From Bacteroides fluxus YIT 12057 (GTDB taxonomy: Bacteria; Bacteroidota; Bacteroidia; Bacteroidales; Bacteroidaceae), in contig NZ_GL882692.1 of assembly GCF_000195635.1 (NCBI RefSeq), positions 1-64,000 of the forward strand: a stretch of 64,000 nt of DNA. The letters are read 5' to 3'. The first letter of the stretch is position 1; each line of letters starts with the position of its first letter. A program made the translations under genes and the position numbers. The notes under the pieces are model-generated. The model saw nothing but the letters and a program-made list of their open reading frames with translations. It did not search any database and had not been told where the DNA came from. Below are positions 45,102 through 53,004 of the stretch, piece after piece.

Positions 45102-46289
45102 TTAGCTGATGTGCTTTATCAGTTCTTCTATCTCTTCCTCTCTGATATCCGCTGTCAGTGAAAAGCGGATTCGCGATGTTCCTTCGGGCACCGTGGGCGG
45201 GCGGACCGGCAATGCATAGAAACCGTGCCGTTGTAACTCTTCCGCACGGATCACGGTGTCTGCGCTGGGACCGACCACCAGCGGTACGATGTGGCTTACG
45301 CTGGGGCAGGAATAACCCTTGGCCTCCAATGCTTCGCGCAATGTACGGCTGATTCGGTCCAGATGCTTCCGCTCCTCCTGCATTTCGGGGATTCTGCGTA
45401 TGACGGACAAAGTCCAGGCGATGTTTACGGGAGGCAGGGCAGTGGTGAAAATAAGTGTACGCATGCAGTTTACGAGGTATTCCCGAAGCACCCGGCTGCA
45501 GACAATATATGCGCCTGCCGATGCGCCTGCTTTTCCGAATGTGCCTACCAGAAAGTCTATGTCATGGATGCACCCGGCTTCTTCCGCACATCCCAGTCCG
45601 TGCTTGCCGCGCACTCCGAAAGCGTGCGCTTCATCCACATATAGCGATACGTTACCGTAGCGGTGTTTCAATTGTACCAGAGACTGGAGGTCGGCCCTGT
45701 CACCGTCCATGCTGAATATGCTTTCGGTTACGATGATGACCTGTTGATGGGATTGGGTGTGTTCCTTCAACAGTCGTTCCAACTGGTTCAGGTCATTGTG
45801 GCGGTAGCGGATGCAGCGTGCTGCTGAAAGCCGGATGCCGTCGATGATGCTGGCATGTACCAGTTTGTCTGCCAATATCAGAGTCTGTGAATTGCTTACA
45901 GCAGGCAGGATACCGGTATTGGCATGATAACCGCTGTTGAATACCAAGGCGGCTTCTGTGCCGAACCGTGCGGCCAATTCTGCCTCCAGCTCCTCGTAAA
46001 CGCTGAAGTTGCCCGTCAGTAGGCGGGAGGAGGAGGAAGTGGGCAGGAATGAATCCGGTGTAAGTGTCTGTAAGAAGTCTTCCCTGATCTTTCTGTCTGT
46101 GCCCAGGCCCAAATAATCGTTGGATGAAAGGTTCAGCATCCGCCGGCCGTTTACGATGACTTCCCTTCCGTCGTGTACCATTGAAGGCAGGCGGCGAAGG
46201 TTGCTGTGCGATTCTAATTCTTGGAGCCTCACCCCCAACATGGTTGTCTCATTGTCTTGCTTCTTCATCATATTGTCTTTTATCATCAT
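45102..46289 (-). CDS. bioF: 8-amino-7-oxononanoate synthase
   Basis: The protein has 395 aa and belongs to the alpha-oxoamine synthases. NLSSNDYLGLG, FNSGYHANTGILPAV, SIFSMDGDRADLQ, VDEAHAFGVRG and the PLP lysine in VGTFGKAGASAGAYI are all present. It joins pimeloyl-ACP with alanine to give KAPA. Several Met codons lie near the N-terminus (residues 1, 2, 7, 8 and 17), so the start is uncertain by up to 17 residues. It lies 38 bp after the bioBA fusion gene. Confidence 0.94.
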   Translation of the reverse strand: MMIKDNMMKKQDNETTMLGVRLQELESHSNLRRLPSMVHDGREVIVNGRRMLNLSSNDYLGLGTDRKIREDFLQTLTPDSFLPTSSSSRLLTGNFSVYEELEAELAARFGTEAALVFNSGYHANTGILPAVSNSQTLILADKLVHASIIDGIRLSAARCIRYRHNDLNQLERLLKEHTQSHQQVIIVTESIFSMDGDRADLQSLVQLKHRYGNVSLYVDEAHAFGVRGKHGLGCAEEAGCIHDIDFLVGTFGKAGASAGAYIVCSRVLREYLVNCMRTLIFTTALPPVNIAWTLSVIRRIPEMQEERKHLDRISRTLREALEAKGYSCPSVSHIVPLVVGPSADTVIRAEELQRHGFYALPVRPPTVPEGTSRIRFSLTADIREEEIEELIKHIS

Positions 46290-46318
46290 GCATATATCTT
46301 GCAGTCTTTCCTAATCTT

Positions 46319-46346
46319 TCTTTTTTATCAGTTCTGACGCACCTCC
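46319..46346. repeat. Half copy of the palindromic repeat at the bioBA 3' end
   Basis: On the minus strand GGAGGTGCGTCAGAACTGA continues into a TAAAAAA run. This matches one half of the element at 23244-23268 at all but one or two positions. It encodes the last residues (EEVRQN and stop) of the BioA part. The opposite arm is missing. Confidence 0.6.
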
Positions 46347-48574
46347 TCGGGGGTGAGGCTGTTCATCAGCCCCCTTGTCAGTTTCGTCAACTGCTCCGGC
46401 TCTATGATAAACGGTGGCATCAGATAAACCAGCTTGCCGAATGGGCGAACCCAGATACCCTCCTCCACAAAGCGCCGTTGCATCCATGCCATATCTACCG
46501 GTGTCTTGGTTTCGATGACACCGATGGCGCCCAATACACGTACATCGTTTACCGAAGGCAGTTCCCATGCAGGGGCGAGTTCCTCCTGAAGTTGCCGGGA
46601 GATGCGGTTGACCTTTCCTTGCCAGTCATATTCGGGAGACGTCAGTAGCCGGACCGATGCACATGCCACGGCACATGCCAACGGATTGCCCATGAAAGTG
46701 GGGCCATGCATGAAGGCGCCGGGCGAGTGGTTGGAGATGGTGTCTGCCACCTCATTCGTCGTCAGCACGGCAGAGAGTGTCATATATCCGCCGGTCAGCG
46801 CCTTGCCTATGCACATGATGTCCGGTTCCACACCGGCATGTTCCCAGGCGAACAGTTTGCCGGTCCGTCCGAATCCCGTCGCAATCTCGTCGAATATCAG
46901 CAGCAGATTGTATTCCTTGCAGAGACGTGCTGCTTCACGCAGATACTGCGGGTGATAGAACCACATGCCGCCTGCACCTTGTACGATGGGTTCGAGGATA
47001 AGTGCGGCCAATTCGTCGTGGTGCCGTTCTATTGTTTCTTTCAGAGGGAGGAGGTCTTCCGGATTCCATTCGCCGTTGAACCGCGAGGAGGGTTGCGGAA
47101 CAAAGTGGCGTACAGGCAATGACGGGCCAAACAGGGAGTGCATGCCTGTCACCGGGTCGCATACGGACATCGCATTCCATGTGTCTCCGTGATATCCGGA
47201 ACGGATGGTTACGAAGTTGTTCTTTTTCTCTTTTCCTTTGCCGTACCAGTATTGCACAGCCATTTTCAAAGCTACTTCTACGGCTACCGAACCGGAGTCC
47301 GCATAAAATATCTTCTGCATGGAGGGCGGTACTAAAGGCAGCAGCAGTTTGCCCAATTCTATGGCAGGGTCGTGGGTCAGGCCTCCGAACATGACGTGCG
47401 ACATCTTGCGCAGTTGCTCTTCCGCCGCCCGGTTCAGTACGGGATGGTTGTAACCGTGTACGGCGCACCACCATGACGACATTCCTTCAATCAGCGTCTG
47501 TCCGCTTTCCAGAGTAATCGTCGCGCCTTCCGCCTGCTTCACCTTATATACGGGCAGGGGATGGGTGGTTGAAGTGTAGGGATGCCAAAGATGCTCGCGG
47601 TCGAACTGCGAATCGCTGAAACGGTAGCCCGCCTCTTCAATCAGCACTTTGTCTTCTGATACCTTGGAGCCGAGCGTGGTCAGCAGATCTCCTACAATGG
47701 CAGAGTTGATTCCTATATGCAGGGCTTTCTTTACTGCTTCTTTGCTCAGCTGCGAACGTCCTCCGGCAAAACGCAGGAAAGCCGTGGGGTTGATGAAGCG
47801 GAACAGTGCGATGGTGGTCAGTATCTCTTCTTCGCTCAGCGGTTCCTGCTTTTCCAATGGGGTGCCGGGAATGGGGCTTAGCAAATTGATGGGGATGGAC
47901 TGGACTTCCAGGTTTTTCAGGGTGAAAGCAAATTCGATACGCTGCTGCATGCTTTCGCCCATGCCGATAATGCCTCCGCTACAGATGTCCATACCGGCAT
48001 TGCGGGCAGCTTTCAGTGTACGCAGCTTGTCTTCCTGGGAGTGGGTACTGCACAGGTGAGGGAAGTAGGAAGGAGCGGTCTCGAGATTGCAGTGGTAGCG
48101 GGTAATTCCGGCTTCGTGCAAGGCGCGCATTTCTTCTTCGTCCAGCAATCCTAACGAGGCGCACAGCTGTATGGACGAGTGTTTACGCATGTGTCGTGCC
48201 GCTTCGCATAATTTTTCCATATTCTTGCTCGAAGGCTTTCTTCCGCTGGTTACCAATGAGAAACGGGCTACGCCTTGCTCTTCGTTGTGCCGGGCATGCC
48301 GCAGGCATTCTTCTTTGCCTACCAGGTCATAGACATCCGCTTGGGTCTTGTAGTGTGCTGATTGTGCACACCATTTGCAATTCTCCGGGCATCGTCCCGA
48401 CTTGGCATTGATGATGGAACACATATCAAATTCCTCTGAGGCCAGGGCTTTGGTTATCCCGTGTGCGGCTTCGTATAGTGCTTCCTTGTCTGGTTGGGTG
48501 GCCAGCCATTCTGCCTGTTCCTCTTTAAGGGAGCCACCTTGCAATACAATTGCTTTCAGTTCGTTTACAGTCAT
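46328..48574 (-). CDS. bioBA: Fused biotin synthase-DAPA aminotransferase (BioB-BioA)
   Basis: The protein has 748 aa. Residues 1-320 form BioB: the radical-SAM cluster motif [25 protein letters not shown] and GGIIGMGES. From about 330 the BioA part begins with [16 protein letters not shown] and continues with [47 protein letters not shown] and the PLP lysine in [14 protein letters not shown]. The fusion joins the third-last step (KAPA to DAPA) and the final sulfur insertion. It is the first gene of the operon, behind a long attenuated leader. Its last codons overlap a repeat half-element. Confidence 0.95.
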   Translation of the reverse strand: MTVNELKAIVLQGGSLKEEQAEWLATQPDKEALYEAAHGITKALASEEFDMCSIINAKSGRCPENCKWCAQSAHYKTQADVYDLVGKEECLRHARHNEEQGVARFSLVTSGRKPSSKNMEKLCEAARHMRKHSSIQLCASLGLLDEEEMRALHEAGITRYHCNLETAPSYFPHLCSTHSQEDKLRTLKAARNAGMDICSGGIIGMGESMQQRIEFAFTLKNLEVQSIPINLLSPIPGTPLEKQEPLSEEEILTTIALFRFINPTAFLRFAGGRSQLSKEAVKKALHIGINSAIVGDLLTTLGSKVSEDKVLIEEAGYRFSDSQFDREHLWHPYTSTTHPLPVYKVKQAEGATITLESGQTLIEGMSSWWCAVHGYNHPVLNRAAEEQLRKMSHVMFGGLTHDPAIELGKLLLPLVPPSMQKIFYADSGSVAVEVALKMAVQYWYGKGKEKKNNFVTIRSGYHGDTWNAMSVCDPVTGMHSLFGPSLPVRHFVPQPSSRFNGEWNPEDLLPLKETIERHHDELAALILEPIVQGAGGMWFYHPQYLREAARLCKEYNLLLIFDEIATGFGRTGKLFAWEHAGVEPDIMCIGKALTGGYMTLSAVLTTNEVADTISNHSPGAFMHGPTFMGNPLACAVACASVRLLTSPEYDWQGKVNRISRQLQEELAPAWELPSVNDVRVLGAIGVIETKTPVDMAWMQRRFVEEGIWVRPFGKLVYLMPPFIIEPEQLTKLTRGLMNSLTPEEVRQN

Positions 48575-49050
48575 ATCCTTTTGTTATAAAATGGGTGGAT
48601 AAAAAAGAGGCACGGATTGCCGGAGTCCATGCGGCGCATCGTGTGAGCTGCATGATTCCGGCAATCCGTGCCTGTCCTATTTTTTGTTTCTGAAATGTAT
48701 GTTTCCTGCTTGCCCGTATTTGCATAGGCGCAAGTAACCGGTTCCCGGAACAGTACCTGCAGGTTTGTTCCCGGTTCCATAATCCCGTTGACAAGAGCCG
48801 CTTCGCTCCCTGATGGGATGCCGATATCTGTCTGCCTGCTGTGGGTGATTCCTTTCCAGGTACTTTCTTCGCCGCATCCCGCATGACCGGCAGTTCCCGT
48901 TTTCTTCTGCTTTGACAGTGAACTGTCCGCTACGCTTTTGCGCAGGCAACCGATAGTGACGCATCGGCCTATGCTGGCAAATGCGGCGTAGGCTTTTCTG
49001 CTCCAACGGCGAAAACGGATCGTATTTCCGGTGATTGCGGTACTCTTCAT
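48571..49050 (-). CDS. Possible leader ORF of the biotin operon
   Basis: ATG at 49050, about 28 nt after the predicted transcription start, opens a frame that runs 159 codons and ends at the bioBA start. The first 45 or so residues look protein-like: a basic, aromatic segment [19 protein letters not shown], then [18 protein letters not shown]. The rest reads through the terminator stem and has no protein character. I suspect that only the N-terminal part matters, perhaps as a translated leader that influences the terminator. I have an unverified impression that similar short basic segments occur before other cofactor genes in Bacteroidetes. Confidence 0.4.
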   Translation of the reverse strand: MKSTAITGNTIRFRRWSRKAYAAFASIGRCVTIGCLRKSVADSSLSKQKKTGTAGHAGCGEESTWKGITHSRQTDIGIPSGSEAALVNGIMEPGTNLQVLFREPVTCAYANTGKQETYISETKNRTGTDCRNHAAHTMRRMDSGNPCLFFIHPFYNKRI

Positions 49051-49078
49051 GCTTTTTGCTTGATATTGGCTTTTTTTG
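48575..49078 (-). promoter_or_regulatory. Long transcribed leader of the biotin operon (candidate riboswitch or attenuator)
   Basis: About 500 nt lie between the predicted start near 49078 and the bioBA ATG. The leader ends in a strong intrinsic terminator 26 nt before the ATG, with no room for another promoter, so expression of bioBA requires read-through. Internal elements include GGAACA/TGTTCC arms around ACCTGCAGGT (sense, about 48748-48770) and CCGCAATCACCGG (49028-49040). The latter could pair with GATTGCCGG of the terminator. I found no match to cobalamin, TPP or SAM riboswitch signatures. Confidence 0.65.
48601..48673 (-). terminator. Intrinsic terminator in the biotin operon leader
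   Basis: On the minus strand GGCACGGATTGCCGGA (48672-48657) pairs perfectly with TCCGGCAATCCGTGCC (48624-48609), extended to 17 bp by one more A-U pair. The loop is 32 nt and contains a further small stem. UUUUUU follows at 48606-48601. Confidence 0.9.
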
Positions 49079-49084
49079 TGAGTG

Positions 49085-49092
49085 CAAAGATA
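49085..49092 (-). promoter_or_regulatory. Promoter -7 element of the biotin operon
   Basis: TATCTTTG on the minus strand is an exact TAnnTTTG match. A TTTA lies 15 bp upstream; a canonical TTTG at 19 bp is lacking. The start would fall near 49078, before the leader ORF. Confidence 0.6.
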
Positions 49093-49142
49093 GTGCAAAT
49101 TTCCAATTAAACGGGTTTCGGGGGAGTGTGTTTTTAAGGCAT

Positions 49143-49208
49143 AAAAAAAGGCTATCTTCCCAGACAGCCAATCTTTTTGTTAACCTTAAATCTAATACTA
49201 TGAAAAAC
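49143..49208 (-). ncRNA. Candidate small RNA of about 65 nt upstream of the biotin operon
   Basis: A perfect promoter stands just upstream (49215-49245) and an intrinsic terminator closes the unit: GGCTGTCT and AGATAGCC (sense, 49069-offset region 49157-49150 and 49069-type arm 49069 not used; arms at 49169-49162 and 49157-49150) with a 4-nt loop and a run of seven U residues at 49149-49143. The body is AT-rich, with TTAGATTTAAGGTTAAC in the middle, and has no start codon with a useful frame. Transcript ends are inferred. It ends about 30 bp before the biotin promoter, so it is a separate unit. Confidence 0.65.
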
Positions 49209-49214
49209 ACATTG

Positions 49215-49245
49215 CAAAGGTACGGTTTTTATGGTAATCTCCAAA
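49215..49245 (-). promoter_or_regulatory. Promoter of the candidate small RNA
   Basis: On the minus strand TTTG (49245-49242) is followed after exactly 19 bp by TACCTTTG (49222-49215). This is as good as the trp promoter. No gene other than the short terminated unit follows it. Confidence 0.8.
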
Positions 49246-49502
49246 TTCCCGAAGGAAAGGAAGCCCACTTATAACATGGTTTAATAGATGTTGCCGGGTT
49301 GTTAACTTTTAAGATTCTAATCGTTAAAAATCACTTTGTTCATCTATATTCGCGACCGTCATTTAGAAGTGTTTTTATGGTTAGAACTGTGAGTACGATT
49401 ATGAATTGATTCTATGATTAAGTTTAAAATGATAAGTAGGAACGAGGTTTCCTTTTGATAAATAAATAGGCGAAAGGTTAACTTTATGTTCTCAAGAATA
49501 TA

Positions 49503-49510
49503 TATATTTG
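49503..49510 (+). promoter_or_regulatory. Promoter -7 element before the glmS remnant and purF-carAB
   Basis: TATATTTG matches TAnnTTTG. It lies 27 bp before the ATG of the glmS remnant and is the only good promoter seen before the amidotransferase gene at 49730. The stretch 49250-49500 otherwise shows nothing I can interpret. Confidence 0.55.
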
Positions 49511-49537
49511 CAGCGCTAATCAAATACTGATAGAATT

Positions 49538-49687
49538 ATGTGTGGAATCGTAGGCTATTATTTCTTTTCCCGACGTCTCGCCCTCATTCATAACGGCATT
49601 CTTGAAAGCTACGCCGTCCTTAAACTGTTTCAAGTCCGCAGCATACATTTAAAAAAAAGAGTTACCTTACGGTGTGCGGAAGCATAG
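49538..49687 (+). pseudogene. glmS: Internally deleted remnant of glmS
   Basis: ATG at 49538 encodes MCGIVGY, the invariant start of glucosamine-6-phosphate synthase with its catalytic Cys2. After seven unrelated residues comes LALIHNGILESYAVLK, which matches the HNGIIENY region found about 90 residues later in the intact enzyme. The frame ends at 49687 after 49 codons. Thus an internal part of the glutaminase domain, and everything after it, has been lost. A functional glmS must exist elsewhere if the cell makes its own amino sugars. It lies 42 bp before the amidotransferase gene and may still carry its promoter. Confidence 0.88.
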
Positions 49688-49729
49688 ATATATGTGTAGA
49701 TAGTCAGTAAATCAACAAAATAGGAATAA

Positions 49730-51613
49730 ATGGAACAACTGAAGCATGAATGTGGCGTTGCCATGATACGCCTGCTGAAACCGTTGGAGTATTATGAGGA
49801 GAAATACGGAACTTGGATGTATGGTCTGAACAAGCTCTATCTCCTCATGGAGAAACAGCATAACCGTGGGCAGGAAGGGGCCGGTCTGGCTTGTGTGAAA
49901 CTGGAAGCCAATCCCGGTGAGGAATATATGTTCCGTGAACGTGCGCTCGGCTCAAGTGCCATTACTGAAATCTTCGGTACGGTACAGAGCAACTTTAAAG
50001 ACCTGCCCAAAGAACAACTGCATGATGCAGGGTACGCCAAACGGGTGTTGCCTTTTGCCGGAGAGGTCTATATGGGCCATCTGCGTTACTCTACTACCGG
50101 GAAGTCCGGCATTTCGTATGTTCATCCGTTCCTGCGGCGCAACAACTGGCGCGCAAAGAATCTGGCCCTCTGCGGCAACTTCAACATGACGAACGTGGAC
50201 GAGATTTTTGCGCGTATCACCGCCATCGGCCAGCATCCGCGGAAGTATGCCGATACTTATATCATGCTGGAGCAGGTAGGCCACCGTCTGGACCGGGAGG
50301 TAGAACGCGTATTCAATCTTGCCGAGGCGGAAGGGCTGGCAGGGATGGAGATTACCCGTTATATAGAAGACCACATCGACCTTGCCAATGTGCTGCGCAC
50401 TTCAAGCAAGGAGTGGGATGGAGGATATGTGATGTGCGGGCTTACTGGAAGCGGGGAGACATTCGCTGTCCGTGACCCCTGGGGAATCCGTACCGCATTC
50501 TGGTATCAGGATGATGAGATAGTGGTACTTGCCAGTGAGCGTCCGGTGATACAGACGGCTCTTAACGTACCCGCCGGCTCCATCAGGGAACTGCAACCCG
50601 GACAAGCCATGTTCATCCATAAGGCGGGAAAGGTGCGTACGGTGCAGATCAACAAGCCGCGTGAGGTGAGACCTTGCTCGTTCGAGCGCATTTACTTCAG
50701 CCGTGGCAGTGACGCGGACATTTACCGCGAGCGCAAACTGCTTGGCGAGAAACTGGTTCCCAACATATTGAAAGCCATCGACTATGATATAGACCATACC
50801 GTTTTCTCCTTCATCCCCAACACGGCGGAAGTGGCTTTCTACGGGATGTTGCAGGGGCTGGATGAGTATCTCAACGAAGAAAAGGTCTATCAGATAGACG
50901 CGTTGGGACATGCTCCCGGCCATGACGAACTGGAACGCATCCTGTCACGCCGCATACGGAGCGAGAAGGTGGCCATCAAGGATATCAAACTGCGCACGTT
51001 CATAGCCGAGGGCAACAGCCGCAATGACCTGGCGGCCCATGTATATGACATCACGTACGGCAGTCTCGTGCCCGGTGAGGACAACCTCGTTATCATAGAT
51101 GACAGCATTGTGCGCGGCACTACTTTAAGGCAGAGCATCATCGGTATCCTCGACCGTCTCAATCCGAAAAAGATAGTGATTGTCAGCTCTTCGCCACAAG
51201 TGCGTTATCCCGATTATTACGGTATAGACATGTCGAGGATGAGTGAATTCATCGCTTTCAAGGCAGCCGTTGAATTGTTGAAAGAACGGGATATGAAAGA
51301 TGTGATTGCCGCCGCTTACCGCAAGTCCAAGGAGCAGGTGGGACTGCCCAAGGAGCAGATGGTGAACTATGTGAAGGATATCTATGCTCCTTTCACCGAT
51401 GAGGAGATTTCCGCCAAGATGGTGGAACTGCTGACTCCGAAAGGGACGAAAGCCCAGGTGCAGATCGTCTATCAACCTCTTGAAGGGTTGCATGAGGCTT
51501 GTCCGAAGCATCCGGGAGACTGGTACTTCAGCGGTGATTATCCCACTCCGGGCGGGGTGAAGTTGCTGAATGCGGCATTTATTGATTATATAGAACAGGT
51601 ATATCAATTTTAG
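49730..51613 (+). CDS. purF: Amidophosphoribosyltransferase (long PurF-family form)
   Basis: The protein has 627 aa, against about 470-500 for standard PurF. The nucleophile should be Cys8 in LKHECGVAMIRLL after N-terminal processing. NRGQEGAGLAC, MGHLRYSTTG, LCGNFNMTN and the PRPP-binding loop LVIIDDSIVRGTTLRQS are the expected motifs. It makes phosphoribosylamine from PRPP and glutamine at the start of purine synthesis. A C-terminal extension of about 130 residues (from about 500) has no motif I recognise. It forms a glutamine-using block with carA and carB downstream. A second, standard PurF elsewhere is possible, so the symbol is provisional. Confidence 0.88.
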   Translation: MEQLKHECGVAMIRLLKPLEYYEEKYGTWMYGLNKLYLLMEKQHNRGQEGAGLACVKLEANPGEEYMFRERALGSSAITEIFGTVQSNFKDLPKEQLHDAGYAKRVLPFAGEVYMGHLRYSTTGKSGISYVHPFLRRNNWRAKNLALCGNFNMTNVDEIFARITAIGQHPRKYADTYIMLEQVGHRLDREVERVFNLAEAEGLAGMEITRYIEDHIDLANVLRTSSKEWDGGYVMCGLTGSGETFAVRDPWGIRTAFWYQDDEIVVLASERPVIQTALNVPAGSIRELQPGQAMFIHKAGKVRTVQINKPREVRPCSFERIYFSRGSDADIYRERKLLGEKLVPNILKAIDYDIDHTVFSFIPNTAEVAFYGMLQGLDEYLNEEKVYQIDALGHAPGHDELERILSRRIRSEKVAIKDIKLRTFIAEGNSRNDLAAHVYDITYGSLVPGEDNLVIIDDSIVRGTTLRQSIIGILDRLNPKKIVIVSSSPQVRYPDYYGIDMSRMSEFIAFKAAVELLKERDMKDVIAAAYRKSKEQVGLPKEQMVNYVKDIYAPFTDEEISAKMVELLTPKGTKAQVQIVYQPLEGLHEACPKHPGDWYFSGDYPTPGGVKLLNAAFIDYIEQVYQF

Positions 51614-51615
51614 CC

Positions 51616-51645
51616 TTCTCTTCCCCCTTCCCCGTAGGGAGGAGA
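51616..51645. repeat. Degenerate GC-rich palindrome between purF and carA
   Basis: CTTCCCCCTTCCCCGTAGGG and the following GGAGA resemble the C/G-rich palindromes inside carA and the RND genes. This copy is intergenic. Confidence 0.45.
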
Positions 51646-51685
51646 TGGCATGGAATTGTGACAGGTGATACTATACATAACATAT

Positions 51686-52969
51686 ATGAATAAGGAAAAT
51701 AACAAACAAAATCTGACTTCTTCCCCCCTCCCTGCGGGGGAGGGGAAGGGGGTGAGGCTTCTCCTTGACGACGGCACCGTGTTTCACGGCAAGTCGTTTG
51801 GTTATGAAAAAACGGTAGCGGGAGAGGTGGTCTTCAATACAGCCATGACGGGTTATCCCGAGAGCTTGACCGACCCTTCGTATGCCGGACAGTTGATGAC
51901 GCTTACTTACCCGTTGGTGGGCAATTATGGAGTGCCTCCTTTTACTGTTGAACCGAATGGGCTGGCTACGTTCATGGAGAGTGGGCATATCCATGCCGAG
52001 GCCATTATTGTGAGTGACTATTCTGAAAACTATAACCACTGGAATGCGGTGGAGAGTCTCGATGACTGGCTGAAGCGCGAACAGGTTCCGGGAATCACAG
52101 GTATCGATACCCGTGAACTGACTAAAATTCTCCGGGAACATGGTGTGATGATGGGCAAGATTGTCTTTGACGATGAACCGGACAGCGGACAATGGGGCGT
52201 TGATAATTATGGAGACATTAATTATGTAGATAGGGTAAGCTGCAAGGATATCATTGCATATGCCGGAACGGAAAGCTTGCATTTGAGTGTAGATGCCCCT
52301 GCGGCACAGCTTAACGCCCAACTCTCAGACCTCGACTCCAGGATCCTGAACCTCAACTCTGGATCTCTAAACCTCAACTCTGGATCTCTGGACCTCAACT
52401 CCCGACGGAAGAAGCGGGTACTTCTCGTTGATTGCGGGGTGAAGACCAACATTATCCGTTGTCTGCTGAAGCGGGATGTGACGGTAGTCCGTGTTCCCTG
52501 GGACTATGATTACAACGGACTGGAATTTGACGGCCTGTTTATTTCCAACGGTCCCGGTGACCCCGATACGTGTGATGCGGCCGTACAGAATATCCGTAAG
52601 GCGATGAAGGACGAGGCACTTCCCATTTTCGGCATCTGTATGGGGAACCAGTTGTTGGCCAAAGCCGGAGGAGCCAAGATATACAAGCTGAAATACGGTC
52701 ATCGCAGCCATAACCAGCCGGTGCGCATGGTGGGTACGGAACGTTGTTTCATCACCTCGCAGAACCACGGTTATGCAGTAGATAACGGTACGCTGAACGA
52801 AGACTGGGAACCGCTTTTCATCAATATGAACGATGGTTCCAACGAAGGTATCCGCCATAAACGCAATCCTTGGTTCTCGGCACAATTCCATCCGGAGGCT
52901 GCCAGCGGGCCTACAGATACGGAATTCCTCTTTGATGACTTTGTGAAGTTAGTCATGGGTGGTTTTTGA
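51686..52969 (+). CDS. carA: Carbamoyl phosphate synthase small subunit with two repeat-derived insertions
   Basis: The ATG at 51686 gives 427 aa, longer than the usual 360-385. A GTG at 51665 is also open. The N-terminal 20 or so residues (NLTSSPLPAGEGKGVR) come from a GC-rich palindrome and precede the normal start LLLDDGTVFHGKSFGYE. The linker before the amidotransferase domain contains DLDSRIL, NLNSGSL, NLNSGSL, DLNSRRK, encoded by a 21-bp tandem repeat. The glutaminase Cys is in PIFGICMGNQLLA, and His-Glu in SAQFHPEAASG. It feeds ammonia to CarB for arginine and pyrimidine synthesis. Confidence 0.94.
   Translation: MNKENNKQNLTSSPLPAGEGKGVRLLLDDGTVFHGKSFGYEKTVAGEVVFNTAMTGYPESLTDPSYAGQLMTLTYPLVGNYGVPPFTVEPNGLATFMESGHIHAEAIIVSDYSENYNHWNAVESLDDWLKREQVPGITGIDTRELTKILREHGVMMGKIVFDDEPDSGQWGVDNYGDINYVDRVSCKDIIAYAGTESLHLSVDAPAAQLNAQLSDLDSRILNLNSGSLNLNSGSLDLNSRRKKRVLLVDCGVKTNIIRCLLKRDVTVVRVPWDYDYNGLEFDGLFISNGPGDPDTCDAAVQNIRKAMKDEALPIFGICMGNQLLAKAGGAKIYKLKYGHRSHNQPVRMVGTERCFITSQNHGYAVDNGTLNEDWEPLFINMNDGSNEGIRHKRNPWFSAQFHPEAASGPTDTEFLFDDFVKLVMGGF
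51718..51759. repeat. GC-rich palindrome in frame at the carA N-terminus
   Basis: CCCCCTCCCTGCGGGGGAGG forms a near-perfect hairpin and is followed by GGAAGGGGGTGAGGC. It encodes SPLPAGEGKGVR. Related sequences occur at 57646-57678 and 57794-57830. Confidence 0.75.
52328..52405 (+). repeat. 21-bp tandem repeat inside carA
   Basis: Units begin ACCTCGACTCC or ACCTCAACTC and repeat every 21 bp about 3.7 times; the two central units are almost identical. They encode heptads of the type NLNSGSL in the interdomain linker. A copy-number change would keep the frame. Confidence 0.85.
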
Positions 52970-53004
52970 AGGTAATTTGTAATTAGTAATCAATAATTAT
53001 TGAC

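Noticed and set aside
48780-48920. A cobalamin riboswitch in the biotin leader
   Set aside because: A GGGAA word is present, but the B12-box pattern (GCCACTG) and the conserved ACTGT context are absent.
48571-49098. Full 175-residue open frame across the biotin leader as a protein gene
   Set aside because: Its first codon lies upstream of the -7 element, and the latter two thirds read through the terminator stem without protein-like composition.
49200-49275. Short plus-strand frame beginning ATGAAAAACACATTGC
   Set aside because: It lies on top of the minus-strand promoter and 5' end of the candidate small RNA and has no promoter of its own.
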